Below are positions 1 to 8,466 of a stretch of DNA of 64,000 nt, in pieces. A model generated the notes under the pieces. The model searched no databases. It was not told the origin of the DNA and worked only from the letters and a program-made list of their open reading frames with translations. The stretch spans positions 23,994 through 87,993 of the forward strand of contig NZ_JADKYP010000026.1 of assembly GCF_015354405.1 (NCBI RefSeq), in the 5' to 3' direction. Within the stretch, counting starts at the first letter, position 1. Each line of letters starts with the position of its first letter. The position numbers were made by a program, and so were the translations under genes. Origin of the DNA: Nocardia sp. BSTN01 (lineage in GTDB: Bacteria; Actinomycetota; Actinomycetes; Mycobacteriales; Mycobacteriaceae).

Positions 1-1129
1 TCGCGGTCGTGGCCTCCATGCGTGCCAGGGCGGCACCGAGACAGTGATGGATGCCGTGCCCGAAGGCGATGTGCCGGTTCCCGGGTCGTTCGAGGTCGAT
101 GCGGTCCGGCTCGGCGAACCGGGCGGGGTCGCGGTTGGCGGCGGCGAGCGAGATGAGGATGAATTCGTCCGCGTCGATGTCCTTATCGCCCAACGTGATC
201 GGAGCGGTGGTGTAGCGAGCCGTGGCCAAGTTCAGCGACCCCTGGCAGCGGAGGATCTCCTCGACGTAGGCGGGGATGGCTTCGGGGTCTGTCCGCAATC
301 GCTGAGCGATTGCGGAATCGCGCAGTAGCTCGAGTACCGAGTTGCCGATCAGGTTGACCGTGGTCTCATGCCCCGCTATCAGCAGCAGGAGCAGCATGGC
401 GATGAGTTCCTGCTGGTCCAGCCGGTCTTCGTGGTCTTTCGCGATAATCAGTTGGGAGAGCAGGTCGTCGCGGGGGTCGTCGGTGCGTTCGGCGATCAAC
501 TTCGTCAGGTAGGTGAAGTATTTCACCCCGGCGGCGGCGCGTTCCTCGTTCGTGGCCGTGTCGCTGACGACGACGGCGGTCCACGAGCGGAAGTCGGCCT
601 TGTCGTCGTCGGGCACCCCGAGCAACTCGCAGATCACCGCGATCGGCAGCCGGAACGCGTAGCTGTCGATGAGGTCGACAGTCGTTCGCGCGCTGATACC
701 GTCGAGCAGGGTGTCGGCGATCGAGGTGATTCTCGGTTGCAGATCGCGGATGGCGGGCCCCGCGAACGCCTTCGCCACCAGACGGCGCAAACGCGTGTGC
801 TGTGGCGGATCGGCGAACAACATGTTGTCGCTGATGGCGGTGTTGAACATCTCGGCCGCACCGTTTTTGGCCAGCACCGCTTGTCCTTCGGGCGAACCGA
901 TGCGCTTGCTGATGGTCGGCTCCGCCAAGGCTTGCTTGGCCACGTCGTGATCGACGATCAACCAGCCGACCACACCGTCCAATCGAATGCGATGGAGGGG
1001 ACCGCGCTCGCGCAGCGTCCGATAGGTCGCATGCGGATCCTGGTAGAACTCGTCTGTCAGTTCGAGGATCTCCATCTCGGCTGTCACCGGCCACCACCGG
1101 CCGACGAAACCACGGCCGAGCTCGAACAT
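1..1129 (-). CDS. Cytochrome P450, C-terminus cut by window edge
   Basis: Reading the minus strand from the ATG at 1129 gives a typical soluble bacterial P450 that runs off the window start. Visible landmarks are the I-helix (LLLLLIAGHETTVN), the ExxR motif (EEILR) and the heme-binding loop FGHGIHHCLG near positions 40-70, so only the last few dozen residues are missing. A second in-frame ATG at 1075 (MEILELTDEFYQDPH) is a plausible alternative start and resembles the usual P450 N-terminus more closely. The gene should be a heme-thiolate monooxygenase that needs ferredoxin and reductase partners, none of which are seen nearby. Substrate unknown. It is followed upstream by a gene-poor gap and transcribed away from the next P450. 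Confidence 0.88.
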   Translation of the reverse strand, partial: MFELGRGFVGRWWPVTAEMEILELTDEFYQDPHATYRTLRERGPLHRIRLDGVVGWLIVDHDVAKQALAEPTISKRIGSPEGQAVLAKNGAAEMFNTAISDNMLFADPPQHTRLRRLVAKAFAGPAIRDLQPRITSIADTLLDGISARTTVDLIDSYAFRLPIAVICELLGVPDDDKADFRSWTAVVVSDTATNEERAAAGVKYFTYLTKLIAERTDDPRDDLLSQLIIAKDHEDRLDQQELIAMLLLLLIAGHETTVNLIGNSVLELLRDSAIAQRLRTDPEAIPAYVEEILRCQGSLNLATARYTTAPITLGDKDIDADEFILISLAAANRDPARFAEPDRIDLERPGNRHIAFGHGIHHCLGAALARMEATTA

Positions 1130-1539
1130 AGGTGATGCACTGTCCCTCAGTCCTTTCGACGAACATTCTGACTTGCGGCCGATGCGGTCCGGAACGAGTA
1201 ATCGATCAGGGGCGCATCGGCGAGAGGTCGAGCAGTTTCGATCGGGTGAAACAGGGAGGCCCCGGCCACGGATTAGCCATGGCTACCGTCCAGTAAACAT
1301 CTGAGCGCCCGAGCGGCTTCCGCGTGACCATCGCATCGAAATGCGCTGCTCACACGCCAGGGCGGCTCGGAAGTCGTTGAAGCGGAGTTTTATTGGGAGC
1401 CAGCGAGCGAAACCGATGGTAGCTCAGCGTCATCGGCGAATGGTTCCTTGCCGCTACCTTCGATCAGCACGGTGTGATCACGGCTTCGTCGCGAAACATC
1501 ACGACGCACGCAGTCCCCGGCGTTCGACACTGTGGACGA

Positions 1540-1730
1540 CGGCGATATGCGGGCGTCGGCGAATTCGGCGGCGATAGTACTGTCGGACAGCTTGATTCGC
1601 TTGGCCGAGTTCTCCAGCCCGGCGGCAAGATTCATGTGGCCGGCCACCGAATTCCCGGGGCGGCATCGCGGAGCGGGATGGTGATGACACCGACGGCTGC
1701 CAGCCGACGAACACCACCGGGTGCCGCCCG
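1540..1730 (-). pseudogene. Possible decayed GAF-domain regulator fragment
   Basis: Read on the minus strand, 1724-1665 gives a stretch ending VGVITIPLRD, and after a frame change 1656-1543 gives VAGHMNLAAG and then LSDSTIAAEFADARI. In order these resemble the end of a GAF domain and the linker helix of GAF-ANTAR regulators (VxAIPLR, xGxxNL, LSxxDIxxAQxLADVAT). The frame shift and the lack of an ANTAR domain or start point to a relic. The resemblance is short and from memory, so confidence is low. Confidence 0.25.
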
Positions 1731-1867
1731 CACATGGGAACAGTCCCGCTGATTGTCGATACCGAAACAGCCTCGCTAGTACGGCGTTTCGCGGGGTCGA
1801 CCACGGGCACGCCCTTTCGCGAGTCCGATGATCAACATCACGTTCAGACCGCTTGTTGTTCAACTTG

Positions 1868-1896
1868 TTGACCTTTGTGATCGTCATCACTACAGT
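1868..1896 (+). promoter_or_regulatory. Sigma70-type promoter for the P450 at 2024
   Basis: TTGACC at 1868-1873 and TACAGT at 1891-1896 are separated by exactly 17 bp and point toward the P450-SDR operon, which would leave a leader of roughly 120 bases. No other equally good pair is seen before the start codon. Confidence 0.55.
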
Positions 1897-1921
1897 GAGG
1901 TCCGGTATTTAATACACGCGA

Positions 1922-1933
1922 TCGAATATTCGA
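1922..1933. repeat. Perfect 12-bp palindrome TCGAATATTCGA
   Basis: This AT-rich perfect palindrome lies just downstream of the predicted -10 at 1891-1896, in a good place for an operator. The identical 12-mer occurs again at 51285-51296 upstream of the IclR-type gene. Confidence 0.45.
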
Positions 1934-2023
1934 ACGGGCGGCCCTGTTGCCGCCGACTCCGGTCTCCCTGACATCCGGCCCGCGCGACGCGATACCCCGG
2001 TGCCCCACAGAGAGTGAAGTTTC

Positions 2024-3232
2024 ATGACGAACACCGATGACGCTGTCAGCTCCCCTCCCCGATCCACCTGGGCCGAGTTCGATCATCTCGCCGCCGCGGC
2101 GCTGCCCGATCCCCACACGATGCTGCGGGAATTGCGCGAATCATGTCCGGTAGGCCGCAGTGAGCGGCACGGAGGATTCTGGACCGTCACCACGCATGCC
2201 GGAGTGCTCGACGCCGCGATGCGCCCCGACGAGTTGAGTTCGGCGCGTCCGGGTCCCGGGTTTCCGGTCTTCGCGGGCGGACCGCCGCTGATCTCCAGCG
2301 ACCCGCCGTTGCACCGCGATTACCGGGTGCCGTTGCAGAAATTCTTGACGCCGAAACGGGCGGAGGCGCTGCGCCCCGCGATCAGGGATATCGTCACCGA
2401 GCTGATCGACGGGTTCATCGAGCGTGGTTCGGCGGACTTTGCCGGTGAACTGTGTATTCCACTGCCCGCGATGGTGACGAGCGAATTGCTCGATTTTCCG
2501 GCCGAAGGCCGGGAACTGCTGCCCGGCTGGACCGCCTCGATCGTGGCCGAAGGGCCGGCCTCGCCGGTGTTCGGTGATCTGACGGCCTATGTCGAGCACC
2601 TTTACGAGCTGCGTTCGGTATCCCCGGGTGACGACATCACCAGCCAGGCCTTGTCATTCACTGTGGAGGGGCGGCCGATCACTCGTGAGGAGTGGGTCGG
2701 GCTGGTATTCCTGCTGATCATCGCCGGACTGGACACGACATCGAACGGCGGCGCGCTGATGCTGCACTATCTGGCGTCCCATCCGGATCTCCGGGCGGAA
2801 CTGGCCACGGAGCCGGAACACACCAAATCGGCTGTGGAGGAACTACTTCGGCTCGTCTCGCCGGTGCCACAGCATTCCCGGGGCGCGACCAGCGCCTGCA
2901 CGGTCGCGGGGCAGCCGGTCGCCGAGGGGGATGTGGTGCTGCTGCACTGGCTGGCGGCCAACCGCGATCCCGCCGAGTTCCCGGATCCGGATTCCATGAT
3001 CATCGGCCGATCCCCGAACCGCCACGTCGCCTTCGGCTACGGCGCTCATCGCTGCCTGGGCTCGCACCTGGCGAAGGTCGAACTTCAGGTTCTCGTCGAA
3101 GAGGTGCTGGGCCGGATTCCGGACTACCGGGTCGTGGAGGACGAGGTGGTGCGGTATCCCGGGCTGAACCGTGGCATGTCGGCACTCGGCGTGCGATTCA
3201 CTCCGGGCCGGCGGATCGGAGTACCGCAGTGA
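2024..3232 (+). CDS. Cytochrome P450 (402 aa)
   Basis: Complete soluble P450 of normal bacterial length. The I-helix oxygen-activation motif reads IIAGLDTTSNG, the K-helix ExxR is EELLR, and the heme loop is FGYGAHRCLGSHLA with the thiolate ligand at about Cys344. The ATG follows a purine-rich GAGAGTGAAG. The stop overlaps the GTG of the next SDR by four bases, so the two are translationally coupled. A TTGACC-17-TACAGT promoter and a palindrome lie upstream. The likely job is hydroxylation of a small lipophilic molecule whose alcohol product could be oxidised by the SDR that follows. Redox partners are not in the window. Substrate not predictable. Confidence 0.95.
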   Translation: MTNTDDAVSSPPRSTWAEFDHLAAAALPDPHTMLRELRESCPVGRSERHGGFWTVTTHAGVLDAAMRPDELSSARPGPGFPVFAGGPPLISSDPPLHRDYRVPLQKFLTPKRAEALRPAIRDIVTELIDGFIERGSADFAGELCIPLPAMVTSELLDFPAEGRELLPGWTASIVAEGPASPVFGDLTAYVEHLYELRSVSPGDDITSQALSFTVEGRPITREEWVGLVFLLIIAGLDTTSNGGALMLHYLASHPDLRAELATEPEHTKSAVEELLRLVSPVPQHSRGATSACTVAGQPVAEGDVVLLHWLAANRDPAEFPDPDSMIIGRSPNRHVAFGYGAHRCLGSHLAKVELQVLVEEVLGRIPDYRVVEDEVVRYPGLNRGMSALGVRFTPGRRIGVPQ

Positions 3233-4002
3233 CCACAGGTTTGCTCGCGGGCAAGGTGGCTCTCGTTACCGGGGCGTCCAAGGGAATCGGCCGGGCCATC
3301 GCGCTCGCCTTCGCCGAACAGGGAGCGGCGGCGGTCGTCTTGGCCGATCTCGCGCCCGACGGTGAGCCCGGCGAGCCGACGACCGCCGATCTCATCGCCG
3401 AGACTGCGACGAAAGCGCTGTTCGTGCCGTGCGATGTGAGTTGCTCCGCGGAGGTGGATCGCGCGGTGGCCGCCGCGGAAGAGCTGGGCGGACTGGACGT
3501 GATCGTCAACAACGCCGGTATCTCTCCGCCGGTTCCGCCGTTCCCCGACATGGACGACGCCACCTTCGCCCGCATCATGGAGGTCAATCTTTACGGCACC
3601 TTCTACGGTTGCCGGGCCGCCGCCAGAGTCATGCGCCCGCGTGGAGCCGGCTCGATCATCAACATGTCGAGCATTGCGGGTCTGGTCGGCGCCGCCGGCA
3701 ACTGCGCCTATGCCAGTTCCAAGGGAGGAATCCGTCTGCTCACCTACGCGCTGGCGGTAGAGCTGGGTGCGCTCGGGATCCGGGTCAATGCCCTGCACCC
3801 CGGCGTCATCGATACCGATATGTCGCGGCGGGCGTTCGCTGATCCCGCGGTGCGCGAGGCCATCGAGGCGCATATTCCGTCCGCCCGTGTCGGTGGTGCC
3901 GAGGAGGTCGCGCGCGCCGCGGTCTTCCTCGCCAGCGACCTGTCCAGCTATGTCAACGGGGCATCGCAGACCGTCGACGGCGGCCTCGCGATCGCCTTCT
4001 GA
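3229..4002 (+). CDS. Short-chain dehydrogenase/reductase (257 aa)
   Basis: Classical SDR starting at the GTG that overlaps the P450 stop (GTGA). It has the cofactor motif VTGASKGIGRA near residue 14, NNAGIS, the active-site serine region INMSSIAG, the catalytic YASSK, and PGVIDTDM after it. The C-terminal YVNGASQTVDGG is the usual dinucleotide-side strand of FabG-like SDRs. The protein should oxidise or reduce an alcohol/ketone with NAD(P), most simply acting on the product of the co-transcribed P450. A longer open frame upstream only reads the P450 in another frame and is not used. Confidence 0.93.
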   Translation: MTTGLLAGKVALVTGASKGIGRAIALAFAEQGAAAVVLADLAPDGEPGEPTTADLIAETATKALFVPCDVSCSAEVDRAVAAAEELGGLDVIVNNAGISPPVPPFPDMDDATFARIMEVNLYGTFYGCRAAARVMRPRGAGSIINMSSIAGLVGAAGNCAYASSKGGIRLLTYALAVELGALGIRVNALHPGVIDTDMSRRAFADPAVREAIEAHIPSARVGGAEEVARAAVFLASDLSSYVNGASQTVDGGLAIAF

Positions 4003-4048
4003 ATCCCGTTGTGAGCCTTCGACTTCCAGCCGTAGATCAGGAAGATTC

Positions 4049-4387
4049 ATGCCGAAAACCATTGCTGTCGCCTCGATGACCCCGCGTCCGGGAACCTTCT
4101 CCGAATTCGGCGCGGGGCTGGAGGACCTTCGCCGGATCTCGCTCGCCGAACCGGGAACCCGCGAATTCTCCGTCGCCACCGTGGACGGCGAGCAGCCCCG
4201 GTTTCTCGTGGTCGAGGTGTTCGATGACCACGACGCCTATCTCGCCCACGAGGAGAACCCGGATGTACTCACTGTCGCCGAGGTGCTTCAGGAACTGCTC
4301 GCCGCTGCCGATATTCAAGTGGGTTCCGTAGTGGAGCCCGCGCCCGCCCGAGGCGACGGCGGGATGGTCGGTGACTCGCGGCGGTAA
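4049..4387 (+). CDS. Small ABM/EthD-like protein (112 aa)
   Basis: The ATG at 4049 opens MPKTIAVASMTPRPG and is set about 45 bases after the SDR stop, in the same direction. The pattern GTREFSVATVDGE, RFLVVEVFDDHDAYLAHEENP resembles antibiotic-biosynthesis-monooxygenase (ABM, dimeric alpha-beta barrel) proteins, where a central strand ends in an aspartate-rich turn before a helix. Such proteins are cofactor-free oxygenases or product-shaping partners. The C-terminal 15 residues look disordered. Its place in the P450-SDR run suggests a role in the same pathway. Family call is by pattern only. Confidence 0.75.
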   Translation: MPKTIAVASMTPRPGTFSEFGAGLEDLRRISLAEPGTREFSVATVDGEQPRFLVVEVFDDHDAYLAHEENPDVLTVAEVLQELLAAADIQVGSVVEPAPARGDGGMVGDSRR

Positions 4388-4449
4388 GTTCAGGCGCCGC
4401 TGTCCAGCGCAGTCCGAGGTGGCCGAGCCGGTCGGATAAGCTCGGCGGC

Positions 4450-5040
4450 ATGGACCCTGCGGATCGTCCGCCGAGCGAGATAGCGGCGCGGACCGCTTAC
4501 AGCGCGACCAAGCTGCGTACGATCGAGGCCGCGCTGCGGTTGTTCGCCGAGCACGGGATCAGCGGGACTTCGTTGCAGATGATCGCCGATGCACTCGGTG
4601 TCACCAAGGCTGCGATCTACTACCAGTTCCGGACCAAGGACGACATCGTCCTCGCGGTTGCGGAGTCGGAGCTCGCTTGGCTGGACGAGGCGGTGTCGGT
4701 AGCCGAGTCGGAACCCGATGCTGTCCGCGGCCGCCGAGTGCTGCTCGAGCAGGTGATCGCACTGGCGGTGCGGCGACGCCGGTTGGTCGGGCTGCTGCAG
4801 ACCGATCCGGTGATGGTTCGGTTTCTCGCGGAGTACAAGCCGTTCCAGCGGGTGATCGAGCGCCTGTTCGCGATGCTGATCGGCGATACCGCCGCCCCGG
4901 ACATCCGGGTGAAAGCGGCGATGATGTCGGCGGCCATCGGCGGCGCGGCGATTCATCCGCTGGTTACCGATCTCGATGATGAGGTGCTGTACCAGTATCT
5001 TCTCGATATCGCTCATCGACTGTTCCAGCTCCCCGGCTGA
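4450..5040 (+). CDS. TetR family transcriptional regulator (196 aa)
   Basis: The N-terminal helix-turn-helix reads TIEAALRLFAEHGISGTSLQMIADALGVTKAAIYYQF in two overlapping blocks, which is diagnostic of TetR repressors: A-D-A-L-G-V-T recognition turn followed by YYQF and K-D-D. The remaining residues form the variable ligand-binding half. It ends the P450-SDR-ABM run, so it may control that unit. A short inverted repeat, CCGAGC and GCTCGG with an 11-base spacer, overlaps its start region, and CTAG-type operator boxes lie 130 bases downstream of its stop. Ligand unknown. Confidence 0.93.
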   Translation: MDPADRPPSEIAARTAYSATKLRTIEAALRLFAEHGISGTSLQMIADALGVTKAAIYYQFRTKDDIVLAVAESELAWLDEAVSVAESEPDAVRGRRVLLEQVIALAVRRRRLVGLLQTDPVMVRFLAEYKPFQRVIERLFAMLIGDTAAPDIRVKAAMMSAAIGGAAIHPLVTDLDDEVLYQYLLDIAHRLFQLPG

Positions 5041-5589
5041 GATCTCCTCCTGGACAAGCGGTTCGGCTCCGCCGGATGGCTCTCGTCGGCGGCGGCTCGA
5101 CACATGTGGACCGGCAACTCTGCCCGCAGGGCTCGATCACGTGCCGACCGCCCGGCCCTTGTGGCGACCTAGTCGATCGGCTATATTCAATCAGGTCCTA
5201 GCCGATCGGCTAGATGATGGTCTCGTAGGCGCGCCGCGGGGTGAGCCTGCCCGGACGAGGGATGCGATGGCAGAGGGCACCGAGGTTGGCATTATGCGCA
5301 CACGACGATTGGTCGCGGGTTGCGTCACGTTGCCAGCCGGCTGCCGTCCGGCGAAGGGAAATTCCCAGTGATCGAATCCCATGGAGCGAGACGCCCGTGC
5401 CGGGCGGCGGCATCAGCGTCGATCGCGCCTGCTGCGCCAGAATCTTCTGCCATGCAACATATTTGACTTATCCGTGCGCGATTCGTCGTGGTTGTGCGCG
5501 GAAAGAAACCCCCGATCCTTCAGTGTTGTCGCCGACCATGGCTGCCGGTGCCCCGTGATCCGATGCTTCTTCGAGGTGGTGGAGAGCCG
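5041..5589. other. 549-bp gap with two operator boxes, no clear gene
   Basis: The gap contains two CTAG boxes at 5169-5213. From 5294 a short frame begins MRTRRLVAGC, which looks like a signal-peptide start, but it stops after about 25 codons. It may be the remains of an exported protein once controlled by the boxes. Nothing else is convincing. Confidence 0.4.
5169..5213. promoter_or_regulatory. Paired 16-bp operator boxes (CTAGCCGATCGGCTAG family)
   Basis: 5198-5213 is a perfect 16-bp palindrome, CTAGCCGATCGGCTAG. 5169-5184 is a copy with two changes, and the two starts are 29 bp apart. The same box occurs twice at 11169-11208 and once at 13075-13090. CTAG is rare in high-GC genomes, so two per box is notable. 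Dyad symmetry fits a dimeric repressor such as TetR. Confidence 0.7.
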
Positions 5590-6642
5590 ATGAGCGCAAC
5601 AGTTGTCACCACTTCCGGCGGTGTCGATCACGCGGTAGTGCGGGCATGCCAGGAGCTGGCGGAGGCGCTGGTGGCCGGGACGCCGGTGCACGACAGAACC
5701 GGCCGACTCGAAGCGGCCGCGGCGCGGTGGGCGAGAGCTGGAGTCCCGCTGGAGTGGGTCCACGAACAGTTGGGTAAGAGTCTGAACTACCCCAAGCGAC
5801 CTGGCGCCGGGGCCCAAGACGTCGAGGAGCGGGAGTTCGCCGTATTCACCGCCCGGCTCACCGCTGTCCTGGCGACCGTGTCGAAGGCGTATCTGACCGA
5901 GAAACACAGTTGCCTTCCGTCGCGTTCGCGCTTGGTGTCGGCTCTGCTCACCGGAGACGACGGGACCGCATTGGCTCGCGAGTGCGCGGTAGTACTCGCG
6001 CCGAGATACGCAGTGATCGCCGTGGCGCTCCCCGGTTATGGCGAGCCGCACGCGTCGGGAACGCGCGTCGCAACGCGGATCGAGATGGAATTGGCGCGCC
6101 GCTGCGGATCCGCCGGATTGTCTCGCCTGTCCGGTTCCGACGGGACGATTTTGGTACCGGAACCCCTCGAGGAGTCGGTACTGGACCGGCTTCTCGAGGA
6201 CCTGTCGGCGGCGGCGCGGGTACCGCTCACGGCGGCGACCGTCTCGGCGGCACGGCCGGAGCTTGCCGACGCCGCCTGCCGCGCACACGACCTACTGGAG
6301 ATCGCGGTATTGCTGGGCCAGCCGGGCACACTGCACCGTTTCCGCGATCTTGCCGCGGAGTATCAGCTCACCCGTCCCGGTCCCGCCCGCGACCAGCTCG
6401 CCGGCGTACTCGATCCGCTCGACGGCGCTCCGCATCTGATGCTCACCTTGCGGCTTCATCTGTGCGGCACCTATGGCCGCCGGGCCATAGCCCGACGCCT
6501 CGGCATCCATGCCAACACCGTCGAGTATCGACTCAAACGTATCGCCAGTCTCACCGGGCTGGACCCCTTCACCGTGCCCGGGCAGTGGAAGCTTCGCTGC
6601 GCGCTGACAGCTCGCTCACGCCCGGCAATACCATCGGCCTGA
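5590..6642 (+). CDS. PucR/CdaR-type transcriptional regulator (350 aa)
   Basis: The ATG at 5590 follows GGTGGTGGAGAGCCG, a good ribosome site. The last 60 residues carry LRLHLCGTYGRRAIARRLGIHANTVEYRLKRI in overlapping pieces, the PucR C-terminal helix-turn-helix (pfam13556-like). In this family the L-x-I-H-x-N-T-V-x-Y-R-L-x-R-I signature is nearly invariant. The N-terminal half is helical and resembles the RsbT-antagonist-like domain often fused to this HTH (WARAGVPLEWVHEQLGKS). It likely activates nearby metabolic genes. A related regulator lies at 16711-18057. Confidence 0.88.
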   Translation: MSATVVTTSGGVDHAVVRACQELAEALVAGTPVHDRTGRLEAAAARWARAGVPLEWVHEQLGKSLNYPKRPGAGAQDVEEREFAVFTARLTAVLATVSKAYLTEKHSCLPSRSRLVSALLTGDDGTALARECAVVLAPRYAVIAVALPGYGEPHASGTRVATRIEMELARRCGSAGLSRLSGSDGTILVPEPLEESVLDRLLEDLSAAARVPLTAATVSAARPELADAACRAHDLLEIAVLLGQPGTLHRFRDLAAEYQLTRPGPARDQLAGVLDPLDGAPHLMLTLRLHLCGTYGRRAIARRLGIHANTVEYRLKRIASLTGLDPFTVPGQWKLRCALTARSRPAIPSA

Positions 6643-6694
6643 CCAGTTCACTCCCGCAAAAGCCGGCGACAGAGCGCCATATCGTCGCACTCGC

Positions 6695-6994
6695 CTATGC
6701 CGCAGCCAGCCAGGTGCCGAGTAGTTGGCTGCCGATCAGACATACGGCGACAATCGCGATCCAAGCATCGGTGAGCCGCCCCAGCAGGACGGGGGCCCGG
6801 CGAACGTCCATGAACTGGCGGGCGATGAGGCGCACTTTGACCAGGGCGATAACGATCGCGGTGACGGTGACCGCAGTACTGGGAAGCACCACATGGTCGC
6901 GGTCGACGGAGTCGTCGAGGACCAGATAAACCAACGTCAGCACAGTCAGCACCAGCCATGTCGCCGGCAGGCGGAGTTTCGATCCGAGATCCAC
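6695..6994 (-). CDS. Cytochrome c oxidase subunit IV-like membrane protein (99 aa)
   Basis: The small protein starts MDLGSKLRLPATWLVL and has three predicted membrane helices: residues about 12-28, 40-55 and 74-95. The motif ALVKVRLIARQFMDVRRAP between helices two and three is typical of prokaryotic COX4-like/NorF-type accessory subunits. It sits three bases after the stop of the subunit III gene, which is its usual partner. Together they would form accessory subunits of a heme-copper oxidase or nitric-oxide-reductase-like complex. No subunit I or II is present in the window. Confidence 0.8.
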   Translation of the reverse strand: MDLGSKLRLPATWLVLTVLTLVYLVLDDSVDRDHVVLPSTAVTVTAIVIALVKVRLIARQFMDVRRAPVLLGRLTDAWIAIVAVCLIGSQLLGTWLAAA

Positions 6995-6997
6995 GAG

Positions 6998-7630
6998 TCA
7001 CCTCACGATATAGAGCAGGGCGAAGATGAGCACCCACAACACGTCGACGGTGTGCCAGTACGTGGCGGCCGTTTCCACGATCTTCTGGGAGCGGCGAGCG
7101 GGGCTGTAGAGCTGATACATCACCACCCCCATAGCGACGAACCCGATGAGCAGGTGCACGCAGTGGATCGAGGTCAGGAAGTAGTAGTGGGAGAAGAAAT
7201 CGGTCGAGGCGACGGTGTTCCCGGCCTGGATTTGGCGCACCCACTCGAACACCTTCAACGCGAGGAATACCAGCCCCAGTCCGATTGTGGCCGCCGCGCC
7301 GGCCATCGCGGTGGAGTACCGGCCGGCGCGGGCAGCGTGCACACAGCGAGCGACCGACCACGAACTGGTCAGTAGCACAACGGTGTTGAGCACGCCTGTC
7401 GTCAGGCCGAGCTCGGCTTGCGAACGCAGGTACAGCTGCGGATTCTGCGCTCTGCAGAACAGATACACCGAGAAGTAGGCGGTGAAAACCAGCGTTTCGA
7501 AGGCCACGAACGCCCACATGTCCGGCTGCCCCGGCACGAGCCCGGCATGCGTGCCGTTCTCGCCGGCGGTGGAGTCACCGCCGGCGACCTGCGATGACCG
7601 GGAACCGTTGTCGGTGGATTCGGCGGTCAT
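6998..7630 (-). CDS. Heme-copper oxidase subunit III / NorE-like (210 aa)
   Basis: Starting at the ATG at 7630 (MTAESTDNGSRSSQ), which overlaps the preceding stop as ATGA, the protein has a short hydrophilic N-terminus and five membrane helices. Subunit III landmarks are FVAFETLVFTAYF, the acidic FEW in helix three, STDFFSHYYFLTSIHCVHLL and a final ETAATYWHTVDVLWVLIFALLY. Its length matches the short NorE/CoxC class. It is the third gene of a minus-strand operon with two unknown membrane proteins. Whether it serves the housekeeping aa3 oxidase or a separate enzyme cannot be told. Confidence 0.88.
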   Translation of the reverse strand: MTAESTDNGSRSSQVAGGDSTAGENGTHAGLVPGQPDMWAFVAFETLVFTAYFSVYLFCRAQNPQLYLRSQAELGLTTGVLNTVVLLTSSWSVARCVHAARAGRYSTAMAGAAATIGLGLVFLALKVFEWVRQIQAGNTVASTDFFSHYYFLTSIHCVHLLIGFVAMGVVMYQLYSPARRSQKIVETAATYWHTVDVLWVLIFALLYIVR

Positions 7631-8466
7631 GACGTCCTCACCGGATTGGTCGTTGCGGATTTTTCCTGTGCCACCAGGTCGGGCAGCGGCCCGCTGCCGA
7701 AGTCCTCGCGCCGGATCAGAGTGCGGAGCAGGTGGATGAAGGCGCCGGTGTAGATGCCGAAGACGACCATGTTGATCCACCACGCAATCAGGCCGTTCCA
7801 GGCGAATACACCGCGATGGAACAGGCAGGCGGGGGCGACGACGACCTCGGTGAGCGCGTTGCACAGATTCAGGTAGGCGAACCACTTCGGAAACACCCGG
7901 TTACGGTCGAGCAGGATCGCCAGCATCCACACCAGCGACCCGATCAGGAATACGCCCATGGTCGCCACGAACGTCAGGAACGCGGTGTCGTACAGGCCGG
8001 CCAGCAAAGCCGGGTCCCGGTCGGGGCGCATCGCCCCGACGGTCAGCACAATGCACAGCAGCAGCATGCCGGGCACCGCGCTCAGCGAATACAACACCAG
8101 GTAGGAGTAGGCGAAGGCGCGGCTGACCGACATTCGAGTCATCGAGTACGCGATCAGCGCGTTGCACGGCGCGGTCATACCGGTGAGCGCGAACATGATC
8201 GCGAACCCGACGAGCACGCCGTTGCGGGTGCCGTTGAACCAGGCCGCTACTCCCACTGCGTCGCGGGCGGGACTCGGCGGCGGCTGCGTGCGGGTCATGA
8301 CGAAGAAGACGGCCGCGAACACGTTGTAGAACGCGACCATCGTCCACCACGCAAACCACAACTCGCGCTTGGGATTATGACGGCAGTGCCACACGAAGCG
8401 GCCGACCAGCGACGCGGTGACGGGCACAGACGGTGGTGCCGCTCCCGGCTGGGCCTCGATGCTCAT
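7627..8466 (-). CDS. Seven-helix membrane protein, paralog of its neighbour (279 aa)
   Basis: Start at 8466 (MSIEAQPGAA) overlaps the upstream gene by four bases, and its own stop overlaps the subunit III start. About seven hydrophobic helices follow a short cytosolic N-terminus. I do not recognise a named family. It is clearly related to the next gene at 8463-9230: both share an RPDRDPxL loop, a FxTFxAxxGVFLI-like helix and the terminal FAWNG motif before the last helix. The context (subunits III and IV of an oxidase) suggests a membrane respiratory or redox role, but this is inference. Confidence 0.8.
   Translation of the reverse strand: MSIEAQPGAAPPSVPVTASLVGRFVWHCRHNPKRELWFAWWTMVAFYNVFAAVFFVMTRTQPPPSPARDAVGVAAWFNGTRNGVLVGFAIMFALTGMTAPCNALIAYSMTRMSVSRAFAYSYLVLYSLSAVPGMLLLCIVLTVGAMRPDRDPALLAGLYDTAFLTFVATMGVFLIGSLVWMLAILLDRNRVFPKWFAYLNLCNALTEVVVAPACLFHRGVFAWNGLIAWWINMVVFGIYTGAFIHLLRTLIRREDFGSGPLPDLVAQEKSATTNPVRTS

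Larger units (their letters stand above)
1130..2023. other. 894-bp gap between two divergent P450 genes
   Basis: No intact gene is supported here. The space holds a decayed GAF-like stretch (1540-1730, minus), a good sigma70-type promoter at 1868-1896 and a perfect 12-bp palindrome at 1922-1933. Several open frames of 78-166 codons exist on both strands, but none has family signature, good start context or consistent codon pattern. Confidence 0.5.

Noticed and set aside
368-1135. Long open frame on the plus strand opposite the first P450
   Set aside because: The minus strand in another frame encodes a clear P450 with heme loop and I-helix; this frame has no family features and is a high-GC shadow.
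5241-5558. 105-codon plus frame after the CTAG boxes
   Set aside because: No ribosome site of quality, no family features and a cysteine/arginine-rich composition typical of non-coding high-GC DNA.
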